A DNA stretch of 64,000 nucleotides. Source: SCGC-AAA076-P13 sp905478035 (lineage in GTDB: Bacteria; Pseudomonadota; Gammaproteobacteria; Magnimaribacterales; D2472). The first letter of the stretch is position 1. The number at the start of each line of letters is the position of its first letter. The translations under genes and the position numbers were made by a program. The stretch is from NCBI GenBank assembly GCA_943846785.1, contig OX044367.1, positions 682,001 through 746,000 of the forward strand. Reading direction: 5' to 3'. Of this stretch, positions 34,374 to 43,798 are shown in pieces. The notes beneath the pieces were generated by a model, which saw nothing but the letters and a program-made list of their open reading frames with translations, was not told the DNA's origin and searched no databases.

Positions 34374-37076
34374 ATGAACAAAATATCTAAATTTGCATTA
34401 AGTTGCAGTGTAGGATTTCTTTTCTTTATTTCTTTAAATGTTGTCTCGCAAGAGGTTGAAGAAGTAGTTGTTACAGCTACTAAAAAAGCTGAGTCTGTTC
34501 AGGACCTAGCCTTATCAATCCAAGCATTCACAGCTGAGGATGTTTCAGAAAATATGATTGAAAACATGAGTGACTTAGCCGAAGTTGTTCCTGGATTGAT
34601 TATGGATAAAGGTATCGGATCAGGTGCTTCTTATTCAATCAGGGGGACAGGATCATATGGTGTTGGTGCTGCGGTTATTGGAGCTGTTGTAACAGCCTCT
34701 AACGGTCATAGTTACAACTCATCAACTATCGCTGATATAGGCTTCTTTGATGTTGAAAGGGTTGAAGTTCTAAAAGGGCCACAAGGTACATTATTTGGTA
34801 GAAATGCCGTTGCTGGTGTTATTAATATGATTACAGCCAGACCAACAGCTGAAGCTGGTGGCTATGTAGAGTTAGAAGCTGGTAATCTTGCATTAGCCAA
34901 AACTAATATGCACTACAACTTACCTATTACAGATAGCATAAGAACTAGGCTTGCTTTCACATCTAAAAAAAGAGACGGCGTTACTGAAAACATTAATACT
35001 GGAAATATGTTTAATGATGTAGATAGCTGGGGTGCAAGACTGTCTATGGATATAGATATTGGCGATGACTCAACTCTAAAGTTTACTTATGAAACTTATG
35101 AAAGTGACGACAATAGAAACAATGTAGGAACATCTTTTTGTGAACCTCATCCATTATATGGTTGTAGTCCTTTCACTCTAGGAACTCCTAATACTCCTGC
35201 CGATTCAAGAGGAAGCACTGCTGCATTGTTTAATTTAATTGGTGCATTGAACTTTACAGCTGATTCAAACTCCTATGTTGGTGCTTTAACTCCTAATACA
35301 TTTAAGAAAGCAAATTTAAATAGAGAGCCAGTTCATCAACAAACTGCTGACTTTGCTACTATTGAGTTTAATCACGATATAAATGACGACTGGAGTATGG
35401 TTGCTAAATACTCCTATTCAACAAGAGACTATTATCATATGAATGATAATGACTATTCTGTTTCAGTTCTTCCATTCCCTGGATTAATTCCAACAACAGG
35501 AATACCTATGTCATGGTACGGTTGTTTTGGTGGAGAGGGCTATGGATTTTGTGAAACTATAGATTCAGATAGAACTTATGAGTTCTCAGATGTAGTTACT
35601 AATACACAACAAGGTGAAATTACATTTATTTCTGATAAAGATGGACCTGTAAACTTTGTTTTAGGTGCATATACGTTTGATCAAAGAAATAACAACAGAT
35701 ATCAAGTTCAGACAGCTTCTTGGAACATGATTTCAAAAGCATCTCAACATCCCTATAATATGCCTTTATTTGGTGGAGCTTTAACTGGATATGGTGGTAC
35801 TGACTTCTTCCTAGCTATGGTGCTTGGTGCTCCAGCTTCTTTGGCACCTCCAGGGATCTTTGCCTTATTAGGTCAACCTAAATACGAAGTTCCAACTGAT
35901 ATTCAAGGATTTATTAATGAAGACCATGTGAGATCTAAGTCTTTGGCTGTATTTGGTGAAATGTATGTCGATTTATCAGAAGAAACTAAAATGACAGTTG
36001 GGCTAAGATGGAATGACGACACTGTCAAAGATAGCGTTGCCTCATGTTTAACATTCTTTAGTTGTCCAAAGTATCCGCTATCTCAAAAATTAACAGGTGA
36101 GTATGGGTTCTACCCAACACAAGTAACCGAGACAGACGATGCTTTAGCTTATAAATTAGCTATTCAACATGACTTGTCTGACAATCAGATGGTGTACGCA
36201 AGCTATACCACTGCTGTGAAAGCAGGTGGTAACAACCCAAATTCAACGGGTACTCCAGATCCATATGCCCCAGAAGAGACTGGTGTATTTGAACTAGGTA
36301 CAAAAAGTATTCTTATGGACGGCGCATTACTATTTAATGCTGCTATCTACAAAAATTCTACAGATGGAATGTTAATTTCATCAATTGTTGAGGCTGGATC
36401 AAAGAATAATAATGTTGATGCAGAAATAGAAGGTTTCGAAGGAAATGCAATTCTATTCTTAAGCGAAACTACTAGATTAGACTTTAGCTGGCTTGCAGTG
36501 AAAACTGAAATTGGAGACTTTTCTCTAATTAACCCATTAAACCCTAATGGCGCAACTCAGCTATTAAGCCCAGTAATAAATGCAGATCCTCAGGGTATTG
36601 TCAGATATGCAGTCACAGATGCTGGGGTAATATTTAAGTCTGCTGGATCATTGTGTTTAGCACCTTTCAACCCTGCTGGTGGAGTTCCATGTTCTAATCC
36701 TGGAATTTTAACCGATGTTACTGGTAATCAGCTGCCTCAATCTCCTGAACTGTCTTACAGTTTGTCTCTCAATCAAGATTACAATACCGATGGTGGTGTA
36801 ACTACATTTAGACTTACTTATAGGTATCAATCAGAAAGATTTGGCGATGTATTTAACTCTGAAAGAGCAACTATGAATGAGCATAAATATTTTGATACAA
36901 AAATTACGTATCAACCAAATGATGCAAACTGGTTTGTTTCTGTTTATGGCAAAAATCTAGCAAATGATCAATTTGTTGGAACTTGGGCCGCAGCAAGTCC
37001 TCTTCAAGGTGGAACCACATTTGCAACTTACACTGATCCAAGAACTTGGGGTGTACAGTTTGGAACATCTTTCTAG
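34374..37076 (+). CDS. TonB-dependent outer-membrane receptor 1
   Basis: Outer-membrane transporter of about 900 aa that takes up a substrate with TonB energy. A signal peptide (about 1-25) is followed by EVEEVVVTATKKAES, the TonB box and plug start. The plug has VERVEVLKGPQGTLFGRNAVAGVINMITARPT. The rest is beta barrel and ends in Phe, the usual outer-membrane signal. ATG 34374 is favoured over an in-frame ATG at 34350 because of the AGGGGGG ribosome-binding site and the clean signal peptide. It is a paralogue of the next gene; the substrate is unknown. Confidence 0.93.
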   Translation: MNKISKFALSCSVGFLFFISLNVVSQEVEEVVVTATKKAESVQDLALSIQAFTAEDVSENMIENMSDLAEVVPGLIMDKGIGSGASYSIRGTGSYGVGAAVIGAVVTASNGHSYNSSTIADIGFFDVERVEVLKGPQGTLFGRNAVAGVINMITARPTAEAGGYVELEAGNLALAKTNMHYNLPITDSIRTRLAFTSKKRDGVTENINTGNMFNDVDSWGARLSMDIDIGDDSTLKFTYETYESDDNRNNVGTSFCEPHPLYGCSPFTLGTPNTPADSRGSTAALFNLIGALNFTADSNSYVGALTPNTFKKANLNREPVHQQTADFATIEFNHDINDDWSMVAKYSYSTRDYYHMNDNDYSVSVLPFPGLIPTTGIPMSWYGCFGGEGYGFCETIDSDRTYEFSDVVTNTQQGEITFISDKDGPVNFVLGAYTFDQRNNNRYQVQTASWNMISKASQHPYNMPLFGGALTGYGGTDFFLAMVLGAPASLAPPGIFALLGQPKYEVPTDIQGFINEDHVRSKSLAVFGEMYVDLSEETKMTVGLRWNDDTVKDSVASCLTFFSCPKYPLSQKLTGEYGFYPTQVTETDDALAYKLAIQHDLSDNQMVYASYTTAVKAGGNNPNSTGTPDPYAPEETGVFELGTKSILMDGALLFNAAIYKNSTDGMLISSIVEAGSKNNNVDAEIEGFEGNAILFLSETTRLDFSWLAVKTEIGDFSLINPLNPNGATQLLSPVINADPQGIVRYAVTDAGVIFKSAGSLCLAPFNPAGGVPCSNPGILTDVTGNQLPQSPELSYSLSLNQDYNTDGGVTTFRLTYRYQSERFGDVFNSERATMNEHKYFDTKITYQPNDANWFVSVYGKNLANDQFVGTWAAASPLQGGTTFATYTDPRTWGVQFGTSF

Positions 37077-37090
37077 AAATTAGATGAATT

Positions 37091-37120
37091 AAAAAGGCTG
37101 GAAATATTCCAGCCTTTTTT
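37091..37120 (+). terminator. Rho-independent terminator after receptor 1
   Basis: AAAAAGGCTGGAA pairs with TTCCAGCCTTTTT around an ATA loop, with a T tail. It lies 14 bases after the receptor stop, so the two receptors are separate transcription units. Confidence 0.92.
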
Positions 37121-37155
37121 ATATATAAAAATAATTTCTTTTTTATATATAAAAT

Positions 37156-37203
37156 TTGTACTCAATTCTTGTTTAAATTATAATTATATAGCCTACATTA
37201 GGC
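37156..37203 (+). promoter_or_regulatory. Promoter and 5'-leader palindrome of the second TonB receptor
   Basis: TTGTAC (37156-37161) and TATAAT (37179-37184) are 17 bases apart, a good sigma-70 promoter with a start near 37191. At that point lies the inverted repeat GCCTA-CAT-TAGGC (37191-37203). The layout matches that of the first receptor. Confidence 0.6.
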
Positions 37204-37233
37204 ATATTAATGACATTTTTAAGGGGATCATTC

Positions 37234-40002
37234 ATGTCGAACATAAAATTATTTTTAAAAAATACCTTATTATTTAACCTTGTCTTCATTTCATTTGCTA
37301 CATCAGCACAAGAGGTAGAAGAAGTTGTTGTTACTGCTACTAAGAAAGCAGAGTCAACACAGGATTTAGCGCTTTCTATCGAAGCTCTAACCGCAGAATC
37401 TCTTGATGTTAATCAGGTTTATGATGTTTCTGATCTTGCTGAGGTAACTCCAGGTCTTGAAACCTCTAAAGTAATTGGTTCTGGTTCAGGTTGGACAATC
37501 AGAGGAATGGGCTCATTTGGTATCGGTGCTGGTGTTACTGCATCAGTAGTTACAGCTGTTAATGGTCATAGTGTTAACGATAGTGTTGTTGCTGATACTG
37601 GATTTTTTGACTTAGAAAGGGTTGAAGTTCTAAAAGGGCCTCAAGGTACTTTATATGGAAGAAATGCAGCTAATGGTGTTATTAACTTAATTACTGCAAG
37701 ACCAACATCTGAATTTGAAGGTAAATATAGCGTTGATGTTGGTAATTTTGGAAAAATTCAAACTGAAGCAGTTGTAAATATGCCTTTATCTGATCGTCTA
37801 AGAACTAGACTTGCTGTTTTGTCTAATAAAAGAGATGGAATGATAACCAATACAGTTACTGGAAATGATTTTGATGACAGAAGTGATACTGCTTATAGAC
37901 TATCAGTAGATTATGACATTTCAGATGTTACTCAACTTCAGTTTACATACTCAGATCAAAAAAGTGACGATAATAGAATGCAAGAAGAAGTTTCATTCTG
38001 TGCTCAAAGCTTATTCTTTGGTTGCAGCCCTTATGAAAGAGGTGGCATGAATGTTGCTGCAGATACAAGAGGACACTTTGCTGGGGCATTTGCTTTACTT
38101 GCTCATTTACCAAATGGACAAGTAGAAAATTCTTTTGCTAACCCAGTCGCTTCTAGAGACTTTACTAAAGTTGGTCTAAATAGAGCCCCAACTCACTATC
38201 AAAAACAAACTGTAGCGAATCTACAAATTAATCATGATTTAAATGAAAACTTGTTGCTAACAGCTAAGGTTTCATATGAAACAAGAGACTTTCATCAAAG
38301 TGGAGATCAAGACTTATCATATACAACGACTCCTTTTGCTGGAACTGCAGCTAGCTTAGGCCAGCCTCCGGTTTCAGGTTATTTATGTTTTGGTGGAGAA
38401 AGACAATTCTGTGAAAATGTCGATTCAGAAAGAATTTATGATTTTTCTGACGTAAATATGAATGGAACTCAAATGGAAGTTAACTTAGTTTCTGACTACG
38501 ATGGTCCATTTAACTATACAGTTGGTCTTTATCAAATAGAAAATAGAAATGATAATGTTTATATTGTTCAAACTGCTGGATCACAAATGATGACTAGTTT
38601 TGGAAACCATCCTTATAGTTCATTGGTTCAAGCTTTAGGCTTCCCTGACTGGTCAGCTAAAGGTGGAGTAGGTTTTTATCAAGATATGCTAACTTGGCTA
38701 GGTCTTGCTGGTAATGCCCTTGGATGTCAGGCTGGAGCACCAACATGTAATCCTGCTTTAATTCCTGCTTTTAATGCGCAAACAGCTAAGCAAGCTGGTT
38801 ACCCTGACTTTACAGTGCCAACAGAATTAGGCGGAATCATAAATGATCAAAATGTTGATGATATTTCAAGAGCTTTATACGGTGAAATGTATTTCGATCT
38901 TTCTGAAGACACTAAATTAACTTTAGGTGCTCGATATCAAGAGGATGAGGTTGAAGCTACTACTTATAATGAAACTGGTGCCCCAGGTTGGCAAGCAAAT
39001 GGTGGATGGCTTGTAGAGAACAGAGACACTCTTCCATTCGTTACAACAGAAGTTAAAGAAGATGACCAGTTCTCATACAAAATAGCACTTCAGCATAATC
39101 TAAGTGATGATGTTATGGTTTATGGTAGTTATACAACAGCAGCTAAGGCTGGTGGTGTTAATGCTGGAGCTAATCCAACAACTTATGATGCTGAAAAAGC
39201 TGGTGTTTTAGATATCGGTTTAAAAAGCATATTATTTGATGGCGCTATGCTTCTTAACATGAATGTTTTTAATGCTCAAAATGATGGCTTCCTTGTAGCT
39301 GCTGTTGTTGATACAGGCACACAAAACAAAAATATAGATGCAGAATTTACTGGTTTTGAAGGTAACTTGATAGCGTTCTTATCAGAGACTACTAAGCTTG
39401 AAGCAAACTGGTTATTCCTAGATCACGAAGTTGTATCAGATACTATGCTGATTGATTACTTAAACCCAACAGGTTCAACTAGTACTTTACAAGAAGTTCA
39501 AGTTCCTGGTACTAATGGTCTAGTAACAACTGCTGTATTTAATGATGGAACACAGTGGTTTAAATCAGCTGGTTACAACTGTTCAATCCCAGGTTTATAT
39601 ACATCTGGTTGTGCAGGTGGTGTTGCTGGTATAGCTCAAAGTATTAAAGGTAATAATCTTCCTGGATCTGCTGATAAGTCATACGGTTTATCATTAACTC
39701 AAGATATGGTTTCAAGCAATGGTGTAACTTCTGCTAGATTCTCATACAGATACACAGGTGCTGCTGATCTGAGTATATTTAACATGGAAAGACTTAGAAT
39801 TGATGAGCGTGTATCTATGGATCTGCTTGTTAGATACACTCCTAACAGTGATGATTGGTATGCTGGTCTATATGTTAAAAACTTAAGAAATAAGCAAGAC
39901 ATCAATTCATTACGTGAATCAAGTAATGTTGGTGGTGGTGCTTTATTAGGTTCATTTACTGACCCAAGAACTTACGGTGTTGAGTTTGGAGCAAAATTCT
40001 AA
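37234..40002 (+). CDS. TonB-dependent outer-membrane receptor 2
   Basis: Paralogue of the preceding receptor, about 922 aa, with the same order of parts: signal peptide to about residue 26, EVEEVVVTATKKAES, a plug with VEVLKGPQGTLYGRNAANGVINLITARPT, and a long barrel ending GVEFGAKF with a terminal Phe. Matching cysteine-containing loops (SFCAQSLFFGCSPY here, SFCEPHPLYGCSPF there) are shared. An AAGGGG site precedes ATG 37234; an in-frame ATG lies 24 bases upstream, as in receptor 1. The substrate is unknown, and no TonB, ExbB or catabolic gene is adjacent. Confidence 0.93.
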   Translation: MSNIKLFLKNTLLFNLVFISFATSAQEVEEVVVTATKKAESTQDLALSIEALTAESLDVNQVYDVSDLAEVTPGLETSKVIGSGSGWTIRGMGSFGIGAGVTASVVTAVNGHSVNDSVVADTGFFDLERVEVLKGPQGTLYGRNAANGVINLITARPTSEFEGKYSVDVGNFGKIQTEAVVNMPLSDRLRTRLAVLSNKRDGMITNTVTGNDFDDRSDTAYRLSVDYDISDVTQLQFTYSDQKSDDNRMQEEVSFCAQSLFFGCSPYERGGMNVAADTRGHFAGAFALLAHLPNGQVENSFANPVASRDFTKVGLNRAPTHYQKQTVANLQINHDLNENLLLTAKVSYETRDFHQSGDQDLSYTTTPFAGTAASLGQPPVSGYLCFGGERQFCENVDSERIYDFSDVNMNGTQMEVNLVSDYDGPFNYTVGLYQIENRNDNVYIVQTAGSQMMTSFGNHPYSSLVQALGFPDWSAKGGVGFYQDMLTWLGLAGNALGCQAGAPTCNPALIPAFNAQTAKQAGYPDFTVPTELGGIINDQNVDDISRALYGEMYFDLSEDTKLTLGARYQEDEVEATTYNETGAPGWQANGGWLVENRDTLPFVTTEVKEDDQFSYKIALQHNLSDDVMVYGSYTTAAKAGGVNAGANPTTYDAEKAGVLDIGLKSILFDGAMLLNMNVFNAQNDGFLVAAVVDTGTQNKNIDAEFTGFEGNLIAFLSETTKLEANWLFLDHEVVSDTMLIDYLNPTGSTSTLQEVQVPGTNGLVTTAVFNDGTQWFKSAGYNCSIPGLYTSGCAGGVAGIAQSIKGNNLPGSADKSYGLSLTQDMVSSNGVTSARFSYRYTGAADLSIFNMERLRIDERVSMDLLVRYTPNSDDWYAGLYVKNLRNKQDINSLRESSNVGGGALLGSFTDPRTYGVEFGAKF

Positions 40003-40018
40003 GAGATTAGAAATAATT

Positions 40019-40049
40019 AAAAAAGCCCAGTTTACTGGGCTTTTTTTTT
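40019..40049 (+). terminator. Rho-independent terminator after receptor 2
   Basis: AAAAAAGCCCAG pairs with CTGGGCTTTTTT around a TTTA loop, followed by more Ts. It lies 16 bases after the stop of receptor 2, and about 15 bases before the next gene. Confidence 0.93.
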
Positions 40050-40064
40050 GCTCCATAATAGCCT

Positions 40065-40538
40065 ATGTTTAAACTTCCCTATATCGCAAATCAGATAACC
40101 GTCACCTCAGACATGTGTGATCACAACGACCATATGAATGTTAATTATTACTACAAAATGTTTGATGAAGTTTATTCAAAACTTTATTTTGAAGAGTTAG
40201 ACTTCTCTCCAGAGTATGTAGCTAGTGGTTTTTCAACATTTACTTTAGAGGATAATATTAGGTATCTAAAAGAATTTCGTCTTGGAGATAAGATTTATCC
40301 TTCATTTCTTTTAACCAATGCAAACGAAAAAATGCTACATTTTGTGGGTATTTTGCTTAATGAAAACGACGAGCTTGCAGCAATTTTTGAAACTGTTTTA
40401 GGACACATTAATCTTAATGAGAGAAAAATGACGCCTTTCTCAGATGACAGATTAAAAAATATCATTGCATACAAAAACGAAAGCAAGCTAGACCAAGACT
40501 TGCCTTTTGAACTGAAGCTTAAGATTAGAGATTTATAA
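40065..40538 (+). CDS. Hotdog-fold acyl-CoA thioesterase
   Basis: A 157-aa protein of the 4-hydroxybenzoyl-CoA thioesterase-like superfamily. The VTSDMCDHNDHMNVNYYYKMFDEV segment holds the D-x-x-x-H-x-N motif and the catalytic Asp of the hotdog fold, and the later stretch FRLGDKIYPSFLLTNANEKMLHFVGIL fits the beta sheet. The acyl substrate cannot be inferred. It immediately precedes the EEP-family gene and may be co-transcribed. Confidence 0.78.
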   Translation: MFKLPYIANQITVTSDMCDHNDHMNVNYYYKMFDEVYSKLYFEELDFSPEYVASGFSTFTLEDNIRYLKEFRLGDKIYPSFLLTNANEKMLHFVGILLNENDELAAIFETVLGHINLNERKMTPFSDDRLKNIIAYKNESKLDQDLPFELKLKIRDL

Positions 40539-41537
40539 ATGAAAACTAGGCTTAAGTTATATTTGGTTTTAGTTTTAATCGTTCCAGTTGTTCATTCAGA
40601 ATCTTTTACAATAATGACTTTTAATGCTCAAAATCTTTTTGATACATTGGATGATGAAGGAAAGGATGACAAAGCTTATTTGCCATTAGAGCTTAAGCAA
40701 AATGAGGAGCATCAAAGGTCTTGCAGTAATATAAATGTAAAGGCTTGGAGAAATGAATGTTTTTTCTTAGATTGGAATGAAGAGACTAAAGACGCAAAGC
40801 TAAAAATTCTTTTCAATAACATAATTACTTATAACGCTGGTGGTGCTGATGTTATTGCACTTCAAGAAATAGAGAATAAAAATATCTTAAAGCAACTGTT
40901 TGATTTGCTTAAGCCATATGGTTATACAGACTATGAGCTTTTAGATAGCACGGATAAGAGGGGAGTTGATACTGCTTTTATTTCAAGATACAAGCTTTCA
41001 AATCCTTCTTTGCATTACGTAAAATTCTCCCCAAAATTTGCTACATATGATACGAGACCTATTTTTAAAATCACTGCATCAATAAATCAAAAAGAGATTG
41101 TTATTTACAATCTTCACTTCCCATCTAACTTTAATGATCTCCAAATGAGAATAGAATCATTTAGTTTATTGAAAGATTTATTAGCGAAAAATAATGAGCC
41201 ATCAATAGCTCTTGGTGATTTTAATTTAAGCTCAAAAGATGATACTAAGTTCAATATCTATAGCAATCAACAAGATGTTTGGTATGTCTCCCACCTTGAG
41301 GGCTGTAAAGGATGTAAAGGTACTCATTATTACAGTTATGATAAAACATGGAGTTTCTTGGATGCGATATTTGTATCAAGAGATAGGGGTATTACATTTA
41401 ATAATAAAAGCATTCAATTGCATAAAACAGAATTCAATAGCTATGCTGACTCTGGCAGGCCGATTAGGTTTAATGCAAAAGCAAAAAAGGGTGTTTCTGA
41501 CCACTTTGCAGTAGTAGCTGAGATTAAGCTTAATTAG
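40539..41537 (+). CDS. Secreted endonuclease/exonuclease/phosphatase family protein
   Basis: A 332-aa protein with a signal peptide (about 1-21, ending VVHSES). The EEP fold is shown by FTIMTFNAQNLFDT, DVIALQEIENKNIL, DTAFISRYKL, NLHFPSNF, the LGDFNLSS metal/catalytic motif and GVSDHFAVVAEI at the end, which carries the catalytic His. It is most likely a periplasmic or extracellular nuclease or phosphodiesterase. Its ATG follows directly after the thioesterase stop, and its 3' end overlaps the minus-strand MerC-like gene by eight bases. Confidence 0.8.
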   Translation: MKTRLKLYLVLVLIVPVVHSESFTIMTFNAQNLFDTLDDEGKDDKAYLPLELKQNEEHQRSCSNINVKAWRNECFFLDWNEETKDAKLKILFNNIITYNAGGADVIALQEIENKNILKQLFDLLKPYGYTDYELLDSTDKRGVDTAFISRYKLSNPSLHYVKFSPKFATYDTRPIFKITASINQKEIVIYNLHFPSNFNDLQMRIESFSLLKDLLAKNNEPSIALGDFNLSSKDDTKFNIYSNQQDVWYVSHLEGCKGCKGTHYYSYDKTWSFLDAIFVSRDRGITFNNKSIQLHKTEFNSYADSGRPIRFNAKAKKGVSDHFAVVAEIKLN

Positions 41538-41877
41538 TTCTTAGTTTGTGATTCCAAAAATGGGCTAGAATTAACATTGTCCCAAATCCTATTGTTAATA
41601 TAATTTCAACATTTGTATCAAAAAATAGAGCAATAAAAAGCCCTATAGTTCCAATAACACCAAAAATTATAGGATGAGGCTTTTCGTGTTGTTTGTATGC
41701 TGAGGGAAAGCTAATTAAACCAATGATAACCACAAAAATTAGCAGTATGGGATGCACAAACTCTTCAGATATAGATAGCATGCTTGCTGACCCAACGCCT
41801 CCTAGAAGAAGAAAGGCAGATAGCATACAGTGGACTACACATAGTCCAGAGAAAAATATCCCCAGTTTATCTCTCAT
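41530..41877 (-). CDS. MerC-domain membrane protein
   Basis: A 115-aa protein with four membrane segments. The first has the CVVHC motif typical of MerC-family mercury transporters, and there is an AYKQHEKPHPIIFG turn in the middle. No other mer gene is present, so metal transport is inferred only from the family. It lies downstream of the cupin gene on the minus strand, likely in one transcript. Confidence 0.72.
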   Translation of the reverse strand: MRDKLGIFFSGLCVVHCMLSAFLLLGGVGSASMLSISEEFVHPILLIFVVIIGLISFPSAYKQHEKPHPIIFGVIGTIGLFIALFFDTNVEIILTIGFGTMLILAHFWNHKLRTN

Positions 41878-41896
41878 TACTTATTTGAGTAGGAGT

Positions 41897-42295
41897 TTAT
41901 TTTCTCCAACCACCCCTATCAAATATTCTTAAATAGGTAAGTTGGTCATGCTCAGAATTGTTGATAACTTTACAATAATCACCGGATTGAACCAAAACAA
42001 CATCACCCGAAGTTAATTCATAAGAATCCTTATGCTCAACACCAAAAGATGGATCAGATCCATGTCCTTCATCAGTGTTCATATATTCAATGATTTCCAT
42101 TGTTCCACGTCCATTTGTGATGACATAAACAACATCAGAATCAATTAACTTATGTCCATGAGTACCTTTTCCAGGTTGTATAACTGTTTTACTTGCAATC
42201 ACCCTTGTTAATAGATCATTAGTCCAGACAGCATAATCCTCATTTACATTATGAGGTGAGCCACCAACTCTAAAATTATTATATTTTTTAGCCAT
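41897..42295 (-). CDS. Cupin-domain protein
   Basis: A 132-aa protein with a small beta-barrel pattern. GKGTHGHKLIDSDVVYVITNGRGTMEI fits cupin motif 1 (G-x5-H-x-H-x4-...-G), and SGDVVLVQSGDYCKVINNSEHDQLTYLRIF fits motif 2. It probably binds a metal. The substrate is unknown. It is the first gene of the minus-strand pair with MerC and is divergent from metY across about 200 bases. Confidence 0.7.
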   Translation of the reverse strand: MAKKYNNFRVGGSPHNVNEDYAVWTNDLLTRVIASKTVIQPGKGTHGHKLIDSDVVYVITNGRGTMEIIEYMNTDEGHGSDPSFGVEHKDSYELTSGDVVLVQSGDYCKVINNSEHDQLTYLRIFDRGGWRK

Positions 42296-42365
42296 AAGAT
42301 ATTCCTTTTGTTTTGATAATTATAGATATTAAATATAAACATGTCAGCAAATTATTGCCTTGCTG

Positions 42366-42393
42366 TTGTTATTTAATTTAGTATAAATATAAT
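42366..42393 (+). promoter_or_regulatory. Promoter of metY
   Basis: TTGTTA (42366-42371) and a perfect TATAAT (42388-42393) are 16 bases apart. Transcription is expected near 42399-42400, exactly at the base of the putative riboswitch stem. Confidence 0.6.
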
Positions 42394-42398
42394 ATGAA

Positions 42399-42446
42399 TG
42401 CGCCTTTTGATATCAGCTTGCCGGCGCAACAAAATAGGCTAAAGAG
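42399..42446 (+). promoter_or_regulatory. Candidate SAM-II/SAM-V-type riboswitch upstream of metY
   Basis: A six-pair stem, TGCGCC (42399-42404) with GGCGCA (42423-42428), encloses an 18-base U-rich loop. Within the loop AGCTT (42415-42419) can pair with AGGCT (42436-42440) after the stem, which forms an H-type pseudoknot across an A-rich linker. The 3' segment GGCTAAAGAG resembles the AGCTAAAAAGG block of SAM-II aptamers. SAM-II and SAM-V are known to control metA/metX/metY genes in marine and other proteobacteria. The ATG of metY is 49 bases further on. The match is by eye, not by covariance search. Confidence 0.6.
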
Positions 42447-42494
42447 AACTTATAATTATTTCTCAAAGTTGTTCACTTTTTTAAAGGAAAAATT

Positions 42495-43787
42495 ATGAGT
42501 AAAACATACACAAACCCAGAAACCATAGGCCTTCATGCTGGCTGGAGAAAGGATGATAATACTAACTCTGTAGCTGTACCAATTCATCAAACTACAAGTT
42601 TTCAATTTGATGATACAGATCATGCAGCAAATTTATTTTCTCTTTCTGAGCTAGGAAATATCTACTCAAGAATTATGAACCCTACATGTGCTGTATTGGA
42701 AGACAGAATAGCAGCCCTAGAAGGTGGTGTTGGTGCATTAGCTGTAGCATCTGGGCAGGCTGCATCCACAGTAGCTATTCAGAATATAGCTAAAAATGGT
42801 GACAATATTGTTGCTTCTTCTCATCTTTATGGGGGAACTTATAATTTATTTAAAAATGTTATGTCTGATATGGGTATTGAGGTTAGATTTGTGGATCCTT
42901 CTGATCCTCAAAACTTTGCCAATGCCACTGATGACAAAACTAGAGCATATTATGGAGAAGTTCTGCCTAATCCAAGTTTTGAAGTTTTCCCTATTTCAGA
43001 AGTTGCTGAAATTGGTAGACCTTTAGGAATTCCTTTAATTGTTGACAATACTGCTGCACCAGTTATTTGTAAGCCATTTGATCATGGAGCAGCCATCGTA
43101 ATGCATTCAACTACTAAATTTATTGGTGGTCACGGAACATCTATTGGTGGAATTATTGTTGATAGTGGTAATTTTGATTGGGAAGCTGTTCCTGAGAGAC
43201 AGCCTGCTTTAAATACTCCAGACCCTTCATATGGTGGTGCTGTTTGGACTGAGGCTGTTAAACCTTTAGGACCTATTGCTTATATATTAAAGGCAAGAAC
43301 AACTATATTAAGAGATATGGGAGCCGCTATGAGCCCATTCAATGCATTTATGTTTATCCAAGGTCTAGAAACACTAGCTTTAAGAATGAAAGAGCACACA
43401 AGCAACGCAGAAAAGGTTGCAGAATATTTATCAAACCATGACTCTGTAGAGAGAGTCATCTATCCTTCTAAAATGGATGGGTATGCTAAAGAAAGGGCTG
43501 ATAAGTATCTTACAAGAGGAAATGGCGGATTAATGGGCTTTGAAATCAAGGGTGGTATAGAGGCTGGTAAGAAATTTATTAATGCGCTAGAAATGGTTTA
43601 TCACGTAGCAAATATAGGCGACTCAAGAAGTCTTGCTATTCATCCAGGTAGTACTACTCATAGCCAACTTAATGAAGAAGAGTTAAAGGCAGCTGGAATC
43701 ACTCCAGGATTCGTAAGGCTTTCTATTGGGCTAGAGCATATAGATGACATTATTGCTGATTACGAACAAGCTCTATCTAAAATATAA
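42495..43787 (+). CDS. metY: O-acetylhomoserine sulfhydrylase
   Basis: PLP-dependent Cys/Met-metabolism enzyme that makes homocysteine directly from an acylated homoserine and sulfide. The family opening ETIGLHAGWR, IHQTTSFQFDDTDHAANLF, YSRIMNPTCAVLEDRIAALEGG and the PLP-lysine motif MHSTTKFIGGHG (near residue 212) are clear, and HPGSTTHSQLNEEE lies near the C-terminus. The 430-aa length is typical of MetY rather than MetB/MetZ. AAAGGA lies upstream of the ATG. The riboswitch-like leader indicates control by the methionine/SAM level. Confidence 0.93.
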   Translation: MSKTYTNPETIGLHAGWRKDDNTNSVAVPIHQTTSFQFDDTDHAANLFSLSELGNIYSRIMNPTCAVLEDRIAALEGGVGALAVASGQAASTVAIQNIAKNGDNIVASSHLYGGTYNLFKNVMSDMGIEVRFVDPSDPQNFANATDDKTRAYYGEVLPNPSFEVFPISEVAEIGRPLGIPLIVDNTAAPVICKPFDHGAAIVMHSTTKFIGGHGTSIGGIIVDSGNFDWEAVPERQPALNTPDPSYGGAVWTEAVKPLGPIAYILKARTTILRDMGAAMSPFNAFMFIQGLETLALRMKEHTSNAEKVAEYLSNHDSVERVIYPSKMDGYAKERADKYLTRGNGGLMGFEIKGGIEAGKKFINALEMVYHVANIGDSRSLAIHPGSTTHSQLNEEELKAAGITPGFVRLSIGLEHIDDIIADYEQALSKI

Positions 43788-43798
43788 GAAAATTCATT

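Noticed and set aside
42394..42498. A 34-codon ORF (begins MNAPFDISL) overlapping the metY start by ATGA
   Set aside because: Its ATG lies at the end of the -10 box, before the predicted transcript start, there is no ribosome-binding site, and the region is better explained as a structured leader.
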